From Pyrenophora tritici-repentis (lineage: Eukaryota; Ascomycota; Dothideomycetes; Pleosporales; Pleosporaceae), in NCBI RefSeq assembly GCF_003171515.1, contig NC_089399.1, forward strand, positions 3,100,001-3,164,000: a stretch of DNA of 64,000 nt. Direction: 5' to 3'. The position numbers and the translations under genes were made by a program. The notes beneath the pieces were generated by a model that made no database searches, had not been told where the DNA came from, and saw only the letters and a list, made by a program, of their open reading frames with translations. Shown here piece after piece: positions 42,981-53,850 of the stretch; positions within the stretch are counted from its first letter, which is position 1; every line of letters starts with the position of its first letter.

Positions 42981-44989
42981 TCATCTCCTCGACTCCCCAC
43001 CATTGCTCTCCTCCCTGACCTCAACAACACCGTCCTTGTACTCTTCCCGTCCCCTATACTCCTCACTCACCATCTCCGCGCCGGCCCCACCAACAGCTCC
43101 ATACCTCTTCTTCCTCCTCGAGAAAAACACCATCGCACCAGCAAGACCCACCAAAAACGGTATACCCAGTCCCACACTGACCCCAATGATAACACCATTT
43201 TTCACTCCTCCTGTCTCGCCCTTGGTTGCATGTTCCAAAGCGCTTGCGACACCGCCATCGCCGCCGTCCCCATAATGCTTGGTTTCTTGAGGCGGCGCAA
43301 CATATGGCACGGGACTTCCTGAAAGAGTTTTGATTGTTCTAACGTGTTTTCCAAACGGTACCAATGTAGTAACAGTGTCCTGCGTGTCTGCCGGCCATGT
43401 AGCCTCGATGCCGCTGGGTACGGCTGTTGTAATTGTGCTACTGATCACTGCTTTCGTGGTAACTTGTTGGGAGTTGGGGCAGTTTGTCAGACCCATGACT
43501 TTGCAGCTGATACCGCTGCGCGTGAGTACTGTGCTGAGTGTTGTAGTGATGAGGTCCTGTCTTCTCTCCGGCGCAGACGTTATCGTCGGTGAAACGGAAG
43601 TAGATGATGCAGATATAGTAGGTGTGGGTGTGGCTTTCGCCGACCCACAAACTTCCGCCAAAGTCGTTGTGAAGACAGCAATGCTCTTCTCATTGACTGG
43701 TCCCCAGGTAGCAGTCTGATCTCTCCAATCCACAACCACCGATGCACCAGCAACAGCACCAACGGCTAGATTGTATTCTTGCACAACCTTGAGATCACAC
43801 TTCTCATCCTCTGGGTCATATGTTACGTTTGTTTTGAATTCAGCCACGTTGGCATAGACGGCAACTTCGATGCCGGATTGGATGTGTGGTGTATAATCAG
43901 ACATCATGGTGGCGAAAGGGGACTCAGGTTGGACGACTTCAACGCCGAGGTGGGCGCCCACGCGGAGAGCTGCGGAGAGGGCGACATTGGCGGATTTTAG
44001 AGTGACAGGGAGGAACTCGAAGCTGCCACCGTTGCTGAGGGGTGAGTCAGTGTGTGAGGATGGCAAGAAAGATTGGAGGGGGGCTTACATCGTCAAGTCT
44101 GAGACGGTGTCTCCGAAGAGGGCGATGTCGATACCAACGCCGTCGTCGAGCTTAATATGAAAGCCACTGCTGATATCCACTGCTCCTTTGACAGAAAGAA
44201 GTAGATCGACTGTTAGTACTGCGCCGAGCTGCAGGTACTTGCCCATCTTAACTCCAACAGGGGTTTGGGTAGCAAAGAGCGTGACTTCGTATGTTGCGCC
44301 CGCACTAAGTGATGTCTCCAGCTCGAGATAGAGCTCCATATCGTCGAATTGGAAATGCAGGTTCGCGTCTGGAACGGGTGGGACATCGATGTCGAAAGCC
44401 AGATCAATGGTGGGGAAGTCGAAATCTGAGGCGTCGATTCCATCCTTGAGGTTGTCCTTAACTTGGTTTACATAGTCTCCTATGTAGTGGTCGAATTTAT
44501 CTGTGAAGTTGCGAACAGTGGAGTTTACTGCGTCGATGGATTGCTCGATCAATTGGCTGGCGTTGAAGTCGCCGCTGATTTTGAGTTCAGCAGTAGCGGA
44601 TCCCCTGACATAACATGTCTGACATATGACTTCGAGACCAGCCTCAATCTCTGTAGTACCATTCTGGTGGTCTAGGGAAGGGTTCTGCGGAAGTTCCCTG
44701 GGAGTGATGTATCAGTCGCTGATTGAGGTTGAAGTGTAGTTGTTGTCGTATCTACTTACACTGATAGCAAAGTAGCGCCGCTCCAGCTCCTTGCAATAGA
44801 CATCTCAGCTTTGTAGTCTTCGCGTTTTTCCAAGCTAGCTACAGCGAGACCTCGCCTGATTGCGCGGTAGGTATCTTCCACTGTGTGACCAGGCGCATTG
44901 CGGACTTGAATGGAAGCATCCAGCGGCGTTGTTGCAGCATTTGTCACAAAGCTTGCATACAAGAGTAGTAAGACATGGAAAAGCGCCAT
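42981..44989 (-). CDS. Mid2-like single-pass surface protein, 630 aa
   Basis: Three exons (44989-44760, 44697-44089, 44034-42981) with 62- and 54-bp introns; both joints keep the frame (LLS-VELPQNPS and SDLT-I-NGGSF). The product has a signal peptide (MALFHVLLLLYASFVTNA), a long extracellular beta-rich region with few cysteines, a Ser/Thr-rich stretch (TPTPTISASSTSVSPTITSAPERRQ), a Gly/Asp spacer and one transmembrane helix (GVIIGVSVGLGIPFLVGLAGAMVFF, given as residues flanked by KN and SRRKKR), then a charged cytoplasmic tail. This is the layout of Mid2/Wsc-type wall-stress sensors and of many uncharacterised ascomycete surface proteins. No enzymatic domain was seen. Function is inferred from topology only. 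Confidence 0.75.
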
Positions 44990-46730
44990 TGCTGAAGTGA
45001 AGAGATAAAGGCAAATCGCTGGACTTCTATTGGAAGATGGTCTAAGCGCAAGACCAAAAGCCCTTGAGTTGTTACTCCAGAGACCAAACCAAACGTACCA
45101 ACTTATACTTTTGCATCAGTACCCCGCAACACCACGACCATGTAATGTTGGACAGCATGAGGCTTTGTGGCGTTGCAGACATGGGGGCCGGATCTGCGGG
45201 ATGCGACCGAAGATGCATCAGTGTGATACTTCGCCATGGACACCGCACCAGGTGTGGTGGTATGGTAAGGAAGTAGATCCTCCAGACATGTATTCACTTC
45301 GTTCTGATTCAGACCAGATGCATCGGACAGTACTTCTCCATTGGGTCGTGAAGGTACTGAGACATGCAGCTCCTACCAACATGCAGGAACGGCTTTTACC
45401 CAAACTACAAATTCTACAGGCATCTAGACTATAGCACGCATGTACAACCCTAGGGCTACGTTTTCGCATACGGAAGAATATGCAATCCCATGTCAATGAG
45501 CCACGGAGATACACTCATTCTACACTTTGAAGGTCTCAGCCTTGCGACCACGCCGCAAAAAAGCGAGCGACCCCCATCCGAAATGCGGCCTCGTTTCAGC
45601 CCCGGCATTAGACCACATCCTCTTAGAGATAAGATAACTCGGCGCAGTACATTTCTGTGTACTATTTCCGGTACCACATACCCACGACGTCGGAACTCCC
45701 GTCTAAGCCTTCAAACATACATGTGGGCTGAGTGACATACCATACCTACGCAGGTATCCCGCAGCAGCCACCAATCCAGATAATACATGAGGGATTTCTA
45801 CCAAGACCCCTGGCTAATAAGTCACTGTCGATTTGCGGCGCAGCAGTACTGCATGGCACTGTTTCTGAGCAACATGCTGCAGCTCGTGATCACCAATCCC
45901 CCGCGCGTTTCGAATTAAAACGCACGGTGCAGGACACAGCCTTCCGCTGGCGGGTGTTGCGATTCTTCTCTGGTGTTTTGTAGATTGCGGCACGGTTGCG
46001 TTTGCGAATGAGCAGTTGTGTGGTAGTTTAGCCGGCTGGCGGAGTGTGTTTGGGGATTTACGTTTGAGATACTCGATTTTGTTGTTTTGGGTTGGAGGTC
46101 ACGCTGTTCTCCAGGTACTCCTGCTTTGCAAGGGATATTCATGTATCATCTAGTCTATGGCTGTGCTGCGATGAAAGAAATTGGAAGCATACAAGATCGA
46201 TGAGTGAATGGGGGATCGGCGACAAAGACAGCTTGCCCAGGTAGTATCAACTTCACTACAACACAAGTATATCACCTCAACACAATCCCTTTGGTGGGAA
46301 CAGTAAAGTATTCCTACTCCAAGCCGAGATTCGAACAGACGTGGCAGTAGTAGTAACCATGGTGGAGAAAGCAAGAGATCCGGCAACCGCCGCATCTTTC
46401 CCAGACAGACCTGCCTGGCGCTAAACCCCTTCCCTCCAGGGTCTCTTGGCACTCGAACGTCACATCCAGCACCTAGCCCAGCGTTTCAAGCCTCACAACA
46501 TACACACAAATCCCACATCACACCCATCCTCCTGCCTCCCACATTCGCGCTATCCGCCAAGCCAACGCCACGCCGCGCCTCCGGTATCCAAGTGACCACA
46601 CCCGCCACCCAAACCGCGACGAGGAAAGCCCAACGCGCAACTTCCAAGCGACCAGACGCAACAATACTGTGTCGAGCACACGCCTACCACCCCAACCTCC
46701 ACTGAAAATCGGCGAAAGGACTAGCCCAAC
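44990..46730. other. 1.7-kb intergenic region between divergent genes
   Basis: No gene recognised. Frames of 60-134 codons on both strands overlap without domain signal. It is the shared upstream region of the Mid2-like (-) and SNARE (+) genes. Confidence 0.5.
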
Positions 46731-47167
46731 ATGTCGCAAGCCTACGAGCGTGAACAGCAAAACAACTCTCGTCTGGACGAACTCGCGTCCAAAGTGTCTG
46801 CCCTCCGCGGCGTGACGATAGATATTTATGATAATGCGAGGGATCAGGGTGTTATTGATAGTACTGTATGCCTTCACTTTCCACTTTTCCCTTCCCTATT
46901 CTCCTCCAATTCTCACCCTTCTCCTTCCATTCCCCCTTCCAACTCTCGAACCCCAAATCCCGAACTTCCAACCAAACTTGAACCAAATGCTAATGTAGAG
47001 TCGAATAGTCCGATACTTTCTCATCCTTCTCAACCACGCTCAAGGGCTCAGCAACACGATTGACAAGAATGGCGTCGTCGGGGAATAAAGTTGCGATATT
47101 AAAACTTTCGGGAATGATAATAGCGGGGGTTGCGGTGCTGTATTGGATGTGGCATTTGATTTTTTGA
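46731..47167 (+). CDS. SFT1: Sft1-like SNARE (Bet1/Sft1 class)
   Basis: Two exons (46731-46865, 47009-47167) with a 143-bp intron encode 97 aa. An earlier AG at 46997-46998 would bring an in-frame stop, so the acceptor at 47008 is chosen. The protein starts MSQAYEREQQNN, has a single SNARE coiled-coil (about residues 12-70: LDELASKVSALRGVTIDIYDNA, then TFSSFSTTLKGSATRLTRM, given here in parts) and a C-terminal tail anchor (AILKLSGMIIAGVAVLYWMW). Small Qc-SNAREs of this form act in Golgi and early secretory fusion. Bet1 is the nearest alternative; the short N-terminus favours Sft1. Confidence 0.8.
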
Positions 47168-47585
47168 GGGAGGCTGGTTGTGTTTTTGCAGGAGACATAG
47201 GCTGGCTGAGGAAAGATGAGAAGGAGGAGGGGGAGGGCTTGATATGCAGGTTATGGTCAAGAGATGGAGGAGCAAGCACATTTCAGAGGGGTTCTTTGGG
47301 GTATCTCATACGCCGGGTGCGTTGGGTGCGATAATTGAGGGCAGTCAATATTGTGGCAAATCATTTCCACGGGAAAAACAGATGCATGTAATTTCCTCTT
47401 GCATGTTCGGCGTTGGGGAAACGAGTCAAAGGGGTTGAGGCGTTTCTTGGTTTCGTAGTTGCAATTCAGTTCAGCAGCGGTCTATAAGAATTATATCATG
47501 TACAATACACAAAACCCAAATTTGGCATCTTTCCAATGCATGGTCGGGTTGCATTAGGAGTGCAACACGCTATTATGCAAGCCCA
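47168..47585. other. intergenic between convergent genes
   Basis: No gene; 3' flanks of the SNARE (+) and ArfGAP (-) genes. Confidence 0.6.
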
Positions 47586-49267
47586 TCACTCCCAAACATT
47601 AGAAAAGAGATCGTCACTTGCACCGCCAAATCCTCCTGCAGGCTTGCTTTGAGTGGTCGTAGTATGTGTCGTTGTGGTTTGTGTGGGTGCTGCGCTGCTC
47701 CAGCCCCCAAAGTCGTCATCTTGTGCAACAGCCGGCGCACCCCATGAAGAAGTCGATGCCTGGGTATGTGACGCGGTAGCATTAGTTGCAGGCTGACTAG
47801 GCGCAGGAGATGACCAAACGTCATTACCGCCCCAGGCATCCATGTTGGAGACACCAGAATAGTTCACTGCTGCGGGCGCGGGGGCGGCCTTGGGAGCAGG
47901 GGTCGGTGCAGGTGAAGACAGGTTGAAGGCATTGTTGACTGGTGGAGATGTGGCGGGCGCAGATGGCATGGACAAGTCGAGTAGGTCGTTCATTCCGGAC
48001 ATAGATGAGGCTGCAGGCTTGGACGGCGCCGGCGAGGAGAAGGAGCCAAAGTCACCCAGACCACTGGATGGGCTCATGGTGCGTTGCGACTGAGCCGGCG
48101 CTGCAGGTTTGGAGTCAAAGAAGTTGCCTCCGCCCCCGAACATATTGGACGAAGATGTCGCGGGAGGCGATTTCGTGCTAGAGAAGCTGTCGAGGCCAGA
48201 GAATGGAGATGGCTTGGGTGCTGGAGCTGCGTTGAAGGAAAGGCTGCTGAAAGCATCATTCATGCCACCAAAAGACGACTGCTGGGGGGACGTCTGCGCT
48301 GGCGGAGAAGCCATTCCACCAAACGAGTCTCCACGTGCATGTTGCTGTGGTTGTGATGCTGCCGCAGGTTTCGAGGCGTATAGCGACAAGATGGACTGCT
48401 TGAGGTCCGGTCTTGACGGTGCTGCAGCCGCGGGGCCTGTACTGGATGGTCGAGGGGGCGCCGCAGACGACCCTCCACCCAGGAAGTCTAGACCTAGCAA
48501 TGAATCTCCTGCTTTGTGCTGTTTGGGCGGGGCTGTCTCCGCCTTTGGGGGCCCTCTTGCTGCCACTGGCGGTCCGGTGCTCGGTCGCTGAGGAACGGGG
48601 TCGTCGCCGAACAGGTCGATGGCCGGTTGGGGCTGCGCTTGACGAGGAGGCTGACTGGAGCCTTGGGCGAGACGTTGCGAAGCCGAGCGTTCAATTTGTA
48701 CCTTTTCCTGGACCTTCTTCAGTGGCTGCTACATTGTTAGTCACTGCCCCTTTTCCAATGCAACACTGTCCCAGGTACTTACCACATCGTCATCGTCAGC
48801 TTCCAGAGTCGACGGATCCGGTATAGGCCCGTCCATGACCCAGCGCTTCGATTCATACTTTGTGCGGATAAAGTTCTCAATCTTTGCCTCGGACGGGACA
48901 TGGCCAGGCGCCAACTTGGACTCCCAGTACTTGTTCGCCCGCGCATTTCCCCACTTCAGCACACTCTGCAATTGCTCATCGGTCCAGGTATCGAGGTCGA
49001 CGGACTTGACTTTGCTGATATGCGTTCCCATGCCACGGTGGATACCCGAGCATCGAATGCAGATAAAGACGCCGAGGTTCCAGCTCGCCCATCGCGGATC
49101 TGGAATAGTCGTTAGTGAGATCGCATCACAAAAATGCACAAAGACATCGTACGCTTGTTCCTCTTGCAGTCTGAGCATGTCTTGTTGCCTTCGAGCTTGA
49201 CCAAGTTCTTCAACGTCGCCCGATTCTGTTCCGCCCGATCAGCGGCAGGGTTGGGCCGTCGAGACAT
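47586..49267 (-). CDS. ArfGAP-domain protein (Age2/SMAP type)
   Basis: Three exons (49267-49153, 49099-48783, 48728-47586), introns of 53 and 54 bp, 524 aa. The N-terminal ArfGAP zinc finger is complete: C31-x2-C34, then C52-x2-C55, with the arginine finger Arg60 in SGIHRGMGTHIS and the WASWNLGVF and DTWTDEQ blocks. The long remainder is disordered, Pro/Ser/Ala/Gln rich, with LDFLGG, NLS- and FGG-type short motifs and a DDLFSNVWE end, typical for coat or adaptor binding. The protein speeds GTP hydrolysis on Arf in vesicle budding at Golgi or endosomes. The frame upstream extends to an ATG at 49375, but MSRRPNPAADR at 49267 matches fungal ArfGAP starts. Confidence 0.88.
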
Positions 49268-49746
49268 TGTGGGGCAGGCAGCTGGGTGTGGAGGTTGTAT
49301 TCGGGTCGCGCAGGTGTATAATGTGGTATATAGTAGTCGCGTGGGTAGAGGAAGAGTGCAGCCTCGCGATCGCACGTGTCAAGGTCGAGGGATGTGGGTG
49401 AGTGGGGTTCAAGGTTGGGTTCTCTTATTCGTGCCTGAAGCGTTTGATGTTCCTTACCAATGACGCTTGTCTTGGCGCTACATACCGCCTCTCACATGTC
49501 TGGGAATTCCGTGGATACTAAGCTGATGCGTTGGTGGTGCGTTGGTAGAGATGACTTGAGGACTGCAATTACTTGTATGCATTTGTGACGTATGCAGTAT
49601 GTTGCTGAACGAGCCAGACAGCGACAGCCCTGCTGGAACTCAATGAATTGTTGTTTGCGAACGCCTACCTGGGTATCACAATGATAGTAACTATGCTACA
49701 ATATAGTACAGGGAAAAGCTCACTCCAAGTAATGCAACGGATCTTT
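49268..49746. other. intergenic
   Basis: No gene; ArfGAP upstream region and 3' flank of the next gene. Confidence 0.6.
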
Positions 49747-50475
49747 TTAAGCAGGATGGAAACGCCAGTCATCCCAGTCTTCATCGTCGGACTCGCTCTC
49801 TCCGTCTTCGTCGACATTAGGGGCCGCTGGTGCAATGTTCACCACGTCCACTGAACGAAGAGACGTGGATCGCAGTGCCTCCCTCTTTTCCCGTAGCTTC
49901 TTCACTCTCTCCTCAAGACCATCCATCTCCTCGAACTCGTCTTCAAGCGCCCGCGCTGCGTCTTCCTTCTCTCCTTCCATCTCCTCGTCCCGTTTCGCCC
50001 GTTGCGCGCTGTGCTCCTCGCGTGCCTGTGCTGCAATCTCGGCAGCAGTCATGGGCGCAGCCTCTATGACGGCGCCTGAGTATGTGGGTCTGGCAGATGG
50101 TGGTGGTTCGGGCTTCTCCGCGTTCATCTCCTCCAGAAAGGCGTCCAGCTCTGCTTGTGCGGCCGCATCTAGCGGTGGTTTGGATGCTACAGGAGGCTCT
50201 GCGGGCTGCGTCTCTGCTGTGTCCTCGGGGGCTGCTGGAGCTGCATCGGGCGCGACTTCCTCCTCATCCTTGGTAGCGCCTGCATCAAAGAAGCCGGCTG
50301 GTACGCCCGCTTCCTCCTCAGTCCGCGTACGTTTCCTCTCTTCCGCCGTCTCATCCGACGCCTTGCGCTTCTTCGAGACAGGTGCGGTTGCGGGCGCGGC
50401 CGACTGCTTCTGGGGCTTTTGCGCCTGCTGCCGTGCTGCTCGCTGTTGGCGCAGTAGAGTTCGTGCGTCGGCCAT
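49747..50475 (-). CDS. ZNF830/CCDC16-like protein lacking the zinc finger, 242 aa
   Basis: A single frame from MADARTLLRQQRAARQQ to a stop at 49747. The middle and end match the ZNF830/CCDC16 family: an acidic/Pro-rich region, LDAFLEEMN, PTYSGAVIEAAPMTAAEIAAQ, a charged coiled-coil (about 150-210: AEEMEGEKED-type, LEERVKKLREKREAL) and an acidic end (DDEDWDDWRFHPA). Family members normally have a C2H2-type finger just after the RRNERAAR-like start; here that start runs directly into QAQKPQKQSAAPA with no Cys or His. Human ZNF830 is associated with the spliceosome. Divergent from the Bye1 gene across 657 bp. Confidence 0.7.
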   Translation of the reverse strand: MADARTLLRQQRAARQQAQKPQKQSAAPATAPVSKKRKASDETAEERKRTRTEEEAGVPAGFFDAGATKDEEEVAPDAAPAAPEDTAETQPAEPPVASKPPLDAAAQAELDAFLEEMNAEKPEPPPSARPTYSGAVIEAAPMTAAEIAAQAREEHSAQRAKRDEEMEGEKEDAARALEDEFEEMDGLEERVKKLREKREALRSTSLRSVDVVNIAPAAPNVDEDGESESDDEDWDDWRFHPA

Positions 50476-51132
50476 GATGATTCAGCGCGTTTGGTACAAA
50501 CTCGTATCACTTAGATGTGTTTTTTAAATGTTTCGTGTCGGGTTCGGTTTTGGCGTTGTGATTTATCGATGCTCCGTCTCCGTCCCCCGGCGGCTTCGCG
50601 TACAGTAGTTGGCTAGTGGCCAGGATTGCGCGAGCGGTGCCAAGACATCGGCAAAACGCTGCGTCCAAGCTCCACCTCCTCACTGACACTACTCATTCCG
50701 ACACCACACGACACATTGCGCATCCCACTAGCAACTCGCACGTCTTTCTCAGTTGCCTAGCAGTGCCTTCACGACTACGCGCAGCTTCTGAGTCATCTTT
50801 TACTCGGCTTTGCCGTCTCCGTCGCGCCCCGCTCATTGTGCGCCGTCAGCTCCGCTCTCGTCCGCAAGGTACGCGCAAGAGAAAGCGGCGACTCATAATC
50901 GGCAGCCACACGTCGCATCGCGCCTTCTGCCTGTACAAATTGGCAGGAGCGCTGTTCGCGTCAGTTTACTAGTTAGAGGCCGCCTCATACGGCGTGGGCG
51001 CTTGACAGCAGTGCAACGCTCAAGGCAGGATTGGGGCTTCCGTAGAGACTTTTTGAATCTTGTTACGCACCTATTAGCATAAGCTGCACCCGTGGTATCG
51101 TCTATATTGAGCCCATCCCCGTGTCCGACACC
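50476..51132. other. divergent promoter region, ZNF830-like / Bye1
   Basis: No gene. Shared upstream region of the 49747-50475 (-) and 51133-53850 (+) genes. Confidence 0.55.
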
Positions 51133-53850
51133 ATGGCCGGTAAGCAGACACCATCTACTCGCGCCCGTACGATGAAGCTGGCGCGCCCCGCACGCCGCCG
51201 ACACGCGCAAAGCAAACCCCAGCCCTCAATTGATGCTGACCCAGCGACTGCAGAAGAAATCAGACGTTCAGGACGCGCCAACAAGGGCCACCACACAAAG
51301 AACCAAGATGCGCTCGAAGAGCCCTCCCCCGCCCCCAAGCCCAAAACACAGCCAGCGACCGAGAAGAAGGGACAGGCGCACGGCAAGAAGGGCCAAGCCA
51401 AGGGCCAAACACAGCGCGCGCAATCAACACAGTCGGCCGAGCAGGACGATGAAGAGGAAGAAGACGCCATTATCCGCTGTGTGTGTGGCGACCAGCGCGA
51501 CATTCGCGGACGTCAGATGATCTGTTGCGATAGCTGTGCCGCCTGGCAGCACAACAAGTGTCTAGGACTCCCCGAAGGAGACTTCTGGGAGGGCAAGGAC
51601 TACTACTGCGAACAATGCAGACCCGACCAGCACGTAGAGCTGCTCGCTGCCATGGCGCGTGGAGAGCGGCCGTGGGCGCGCAAGAAGGGCTCCAAGCCAA
51701 AGGCCCGTCCTAGCGATGTCAAGCCGGATACTGCCAGCGAGAAGGCCAGCACTCCACAACCCGCAACTACGCCCCTGCCAGCCCCACCGGCTCCTGCTGA
51801 AGCGTCGACTCCTACGCCCGCCCCCATAACCGTGCCCACTCCGGAAGCATCCAACGGACACGCCGAGCCAAAGGTAGCCTCTCCCGCCCGGCCCAATACC
51901 ACTACCACTCCCACTCACAACATCAAACAGGGCACCAAGAGCCAGCCACAGTCTCCCCTTGGCGAGAAGCGGCGCCATGAGGCTAGTGCGGAAAAGCCAA
52001 ACGCGAGCAAGAAGCGTAGAAAGTCTAGCCACGTAGAGAGCAAGCCCGCCCCCCAGAGTGCTACAGTTAGCGACATCGACGCGCTTCCGCCGAACCAAAA
52101 GACGGTAGCGGAGAAACTTCGAGAGACGCTGACCCCACTGATCAATGCTGCCTCTGACAGCAGGGGATACCGCATCCCCGATGGACAGACCGCCAAGTCT
52201 CTGGCCACCAAGTACACCCTACAGATGAGCCATGCTGCCTTTGAGCTTTACGGCGAGCCCACTGGAGGCTCATCACCTTACTTCAACAAGTTCCGCACGA
52301 TCATGTTCAACGTCAAGAAGAACACGCTCTTGGTTGACCGCCTGCTCTCAGGAAGCTTGAAGGCTGGAGATCTCGTAGGCATGGAGGCTGAAGAAATGGC
52401 AAGCGAGGACAAGCAACGCGAGTATGCCGCTATGCGAGAGGCAGCCGAGAAGCAGATGATTCTAACTGAAGAGACTGGACCGCGACTCCGCAAGACACAC
52501 AAGGGTGAAGAGATTGTCGGCGAAGACAACTTTGATAACGATGATTACCCCACTGTTCGCGAGAGCATCGCTGAAGACGCGGTAATGCAGTCACCCATGG
52601 GTACACGTCCGCCAGAGACTCCGGCTTCTGCATCACGAGGACTCCCGGAGATAGACACTCAGCAGGACAGCGCACGTCGAGCTTCAAACAACTTCGACAT
52701 CAATTCCGTCTTTGACAAGGTCCGGTCACCACAGCATGATCAACAAGCCTTCCTCCATCGCCGTCACAGCTCCATGCACACCCAAGACAAACCTCAATCC
52801 GCCGTCGACGACGCAGACGTTGACAGATTACTAAAGGATGAAGACAACGATGTTGAAATGTCCGGTTATTCATCAGATCCGACTGTATGCTGGCAAGGAT
52901 CCATCAACATGCAATCCATGGAGCCTTTCGATGCTGTCGCTCGATTCGTTGCTGGTGGCGACTTTGGTCAAGTTGTGCCATGGGAAAAGCTGCTGACCAA
53001 TGTCGTGGCAATTCAAGGACGCATAGAAAGCAGCAAAGGCAACGATTACATCCAAAGCATCGCACATACTGAAAGTCACGAAGTCAGCATCCTCGCCATT
53101 AGTCCTGTCACTACAGATGGACGCTCGGTCATGGACCATCTATTCCAATACTTCCACTCCCGTGGCAGATGGGGCGTAGTACCAGTCGAGGACAACGATG
53201 TACTACGCGATCTCTATGTTATCCCAATTGAAGAGGGTGGAAGCAACCTGCCTCCGTTCATCGATATGCTAGAGTACTGCACGATCGAGACACCTCGTAA
53301 AGAGCACATGTTGATCCTGGCCCTCGTCGCGAAACTGCCAGAAATGAAGCCTCAGCTCCCACCCACAGAACACTTTGAGAGATATCCCGCTCAAGAGATC
53401 GCAACTGGCCAGACTGCTCAACACGCCCACACTGGCCCGGCCCCATCGCCAATGACCAACCCTCACGCACCGCAATTTTCGCCAGTCAGCGCAGCCTATC
53501 CTGCTCCGGGACAGTACGGAAACCCATTCGCGCCACCGCCTGCCAACATGGTGCCACACCAACAACCCACGCCACCCATCAACGCGCCGCCACACCACCA
53601 GATACCCAAAGCCCTTGAGATTCTCGGTCCCTATATCGATGCACCCGTCATTGTCACAATTCTCGGATCTAGCTTATCCCAGAACTCTGTGGTGTCGGAG
53701 CTGCAAATGATCAACCTGAGGCATATTGTCGAAACTGTACCTGAAGCCCGAGACAACATTACCGTCCTTACGAATCACCTTCGCTCGAAGACTGAGACTA
53801 ATGGGCAACAGCCGCAGCAGCAGCAAGTTCAGCCCCCTGGCACCTTCTAG
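51133..53850 (+). CDS. BYE1: Bye1-like transcription regulator (PHD, TFIIS-M, SPOC)
   Basis: An intronless frame of 905 aa. Residues 1-105 are basic and disordered. A PHD finger spans about 113-163 (CVCGDQ, MICCDSCAAWQHNKCLG, YYCEQC), then a long Pro/Thr/Lys linker with a nuclear-type signal (KKRRKS), the TFIIS central domain about 319-436 (TVAEKLRETLTPLI, YFNKFRTIMFNVKKN, LLSGSLKAGDLVGMEAEEMAS), a SPOC domain about 587-736 (WQGSINMQSM, VPWEKLLTNV, RGRWGVVP, YVIPI) and a Pro/Gln-rich tail. This order is that of yeast Bye1, which binds RNA polymerase II and H3K4-methylated chromatin. The start is ATG 51133; an in-frame GTG at 51121 is ignored. Confidence 0.9.
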   Translation: MAGKQTPSTRARTMKLARPARRRHAQSKPQPSIDADPATAEEIRRSGRANKGHHTKNQDALEEPSPAPKPKTQPATEKKGQAHGKKGQAKGQTQRAQSTQSAEQDDEEEEDAIIRCVCGDQRDIRGRQMICCDSCAAWQHNKCLGLPEGDFWEGKDYYCEQCRPDQHVELLAAMARGERPWARKKGSKPKARPSDVKPDTASEKASTPQPATTPLPAPPAPAEASTPTPAPITVPTPEASNGHAEPKVASPARPNTTTTPTHNIKQGTKSQPQSPLGEKRRHEASAEKPNASKKRRKSSHVESKPAPQSATVSDIDALPPNQKTVAEKLRETLTPLINAASDSRGYRIPDGQTAKSLATKYTLQMSHAAFELYGEPTGGSSPYFNKFRTIMFNVKKNTLLVDRLLSGSLKAGDLVGMEAEEMASEDKQREYAAMREAAEKQMILTEETGPRLRKTHKGEEIVGEDNFDNDDYPTVRESIAEDAVMQSPMGTRPPETPASASRGLPEIDTQQDSARRASNNFDINSVFDKVRSPQHDQQAFLHRRHSSMHTQDKPQSAVDDADVDRLLKDEDNDVEMSGYSSDPTVCWQGSINMQSMEPFDAVARFVAGGDFGQVVPWEKLLTNVVAIQGRIESSKGNDYIQSIAHTESHEVSILAISPVTTDGRSVMDHLFQYFHSRGRWGVVPVEDNDVLRDLYVIPIEEGGSNLPPFIDMLEYCTIETPRKEHMLILALVAKLPEMKPQLPPTEHFERYPAQEIATGQTAQHAHTGPAPSPMTNPHAPQFSPVSAAYPAPGQYGNPFAPPPANMVPHQQPTPPINAPPHHQIPKALEILGPYIDAPVIVTILGSSLSQNSVVSELQMINLRHIVETVPEARDNITVLTNHLRSKTETNGQQPQQQQVQPPGTF

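Noticed and set aside
46320..46350. tRNA T-loop-like GTTCGAATC on the minus strand
   Set aside because: No acceptor stem, anticodon arm or A/B box spacing around it.
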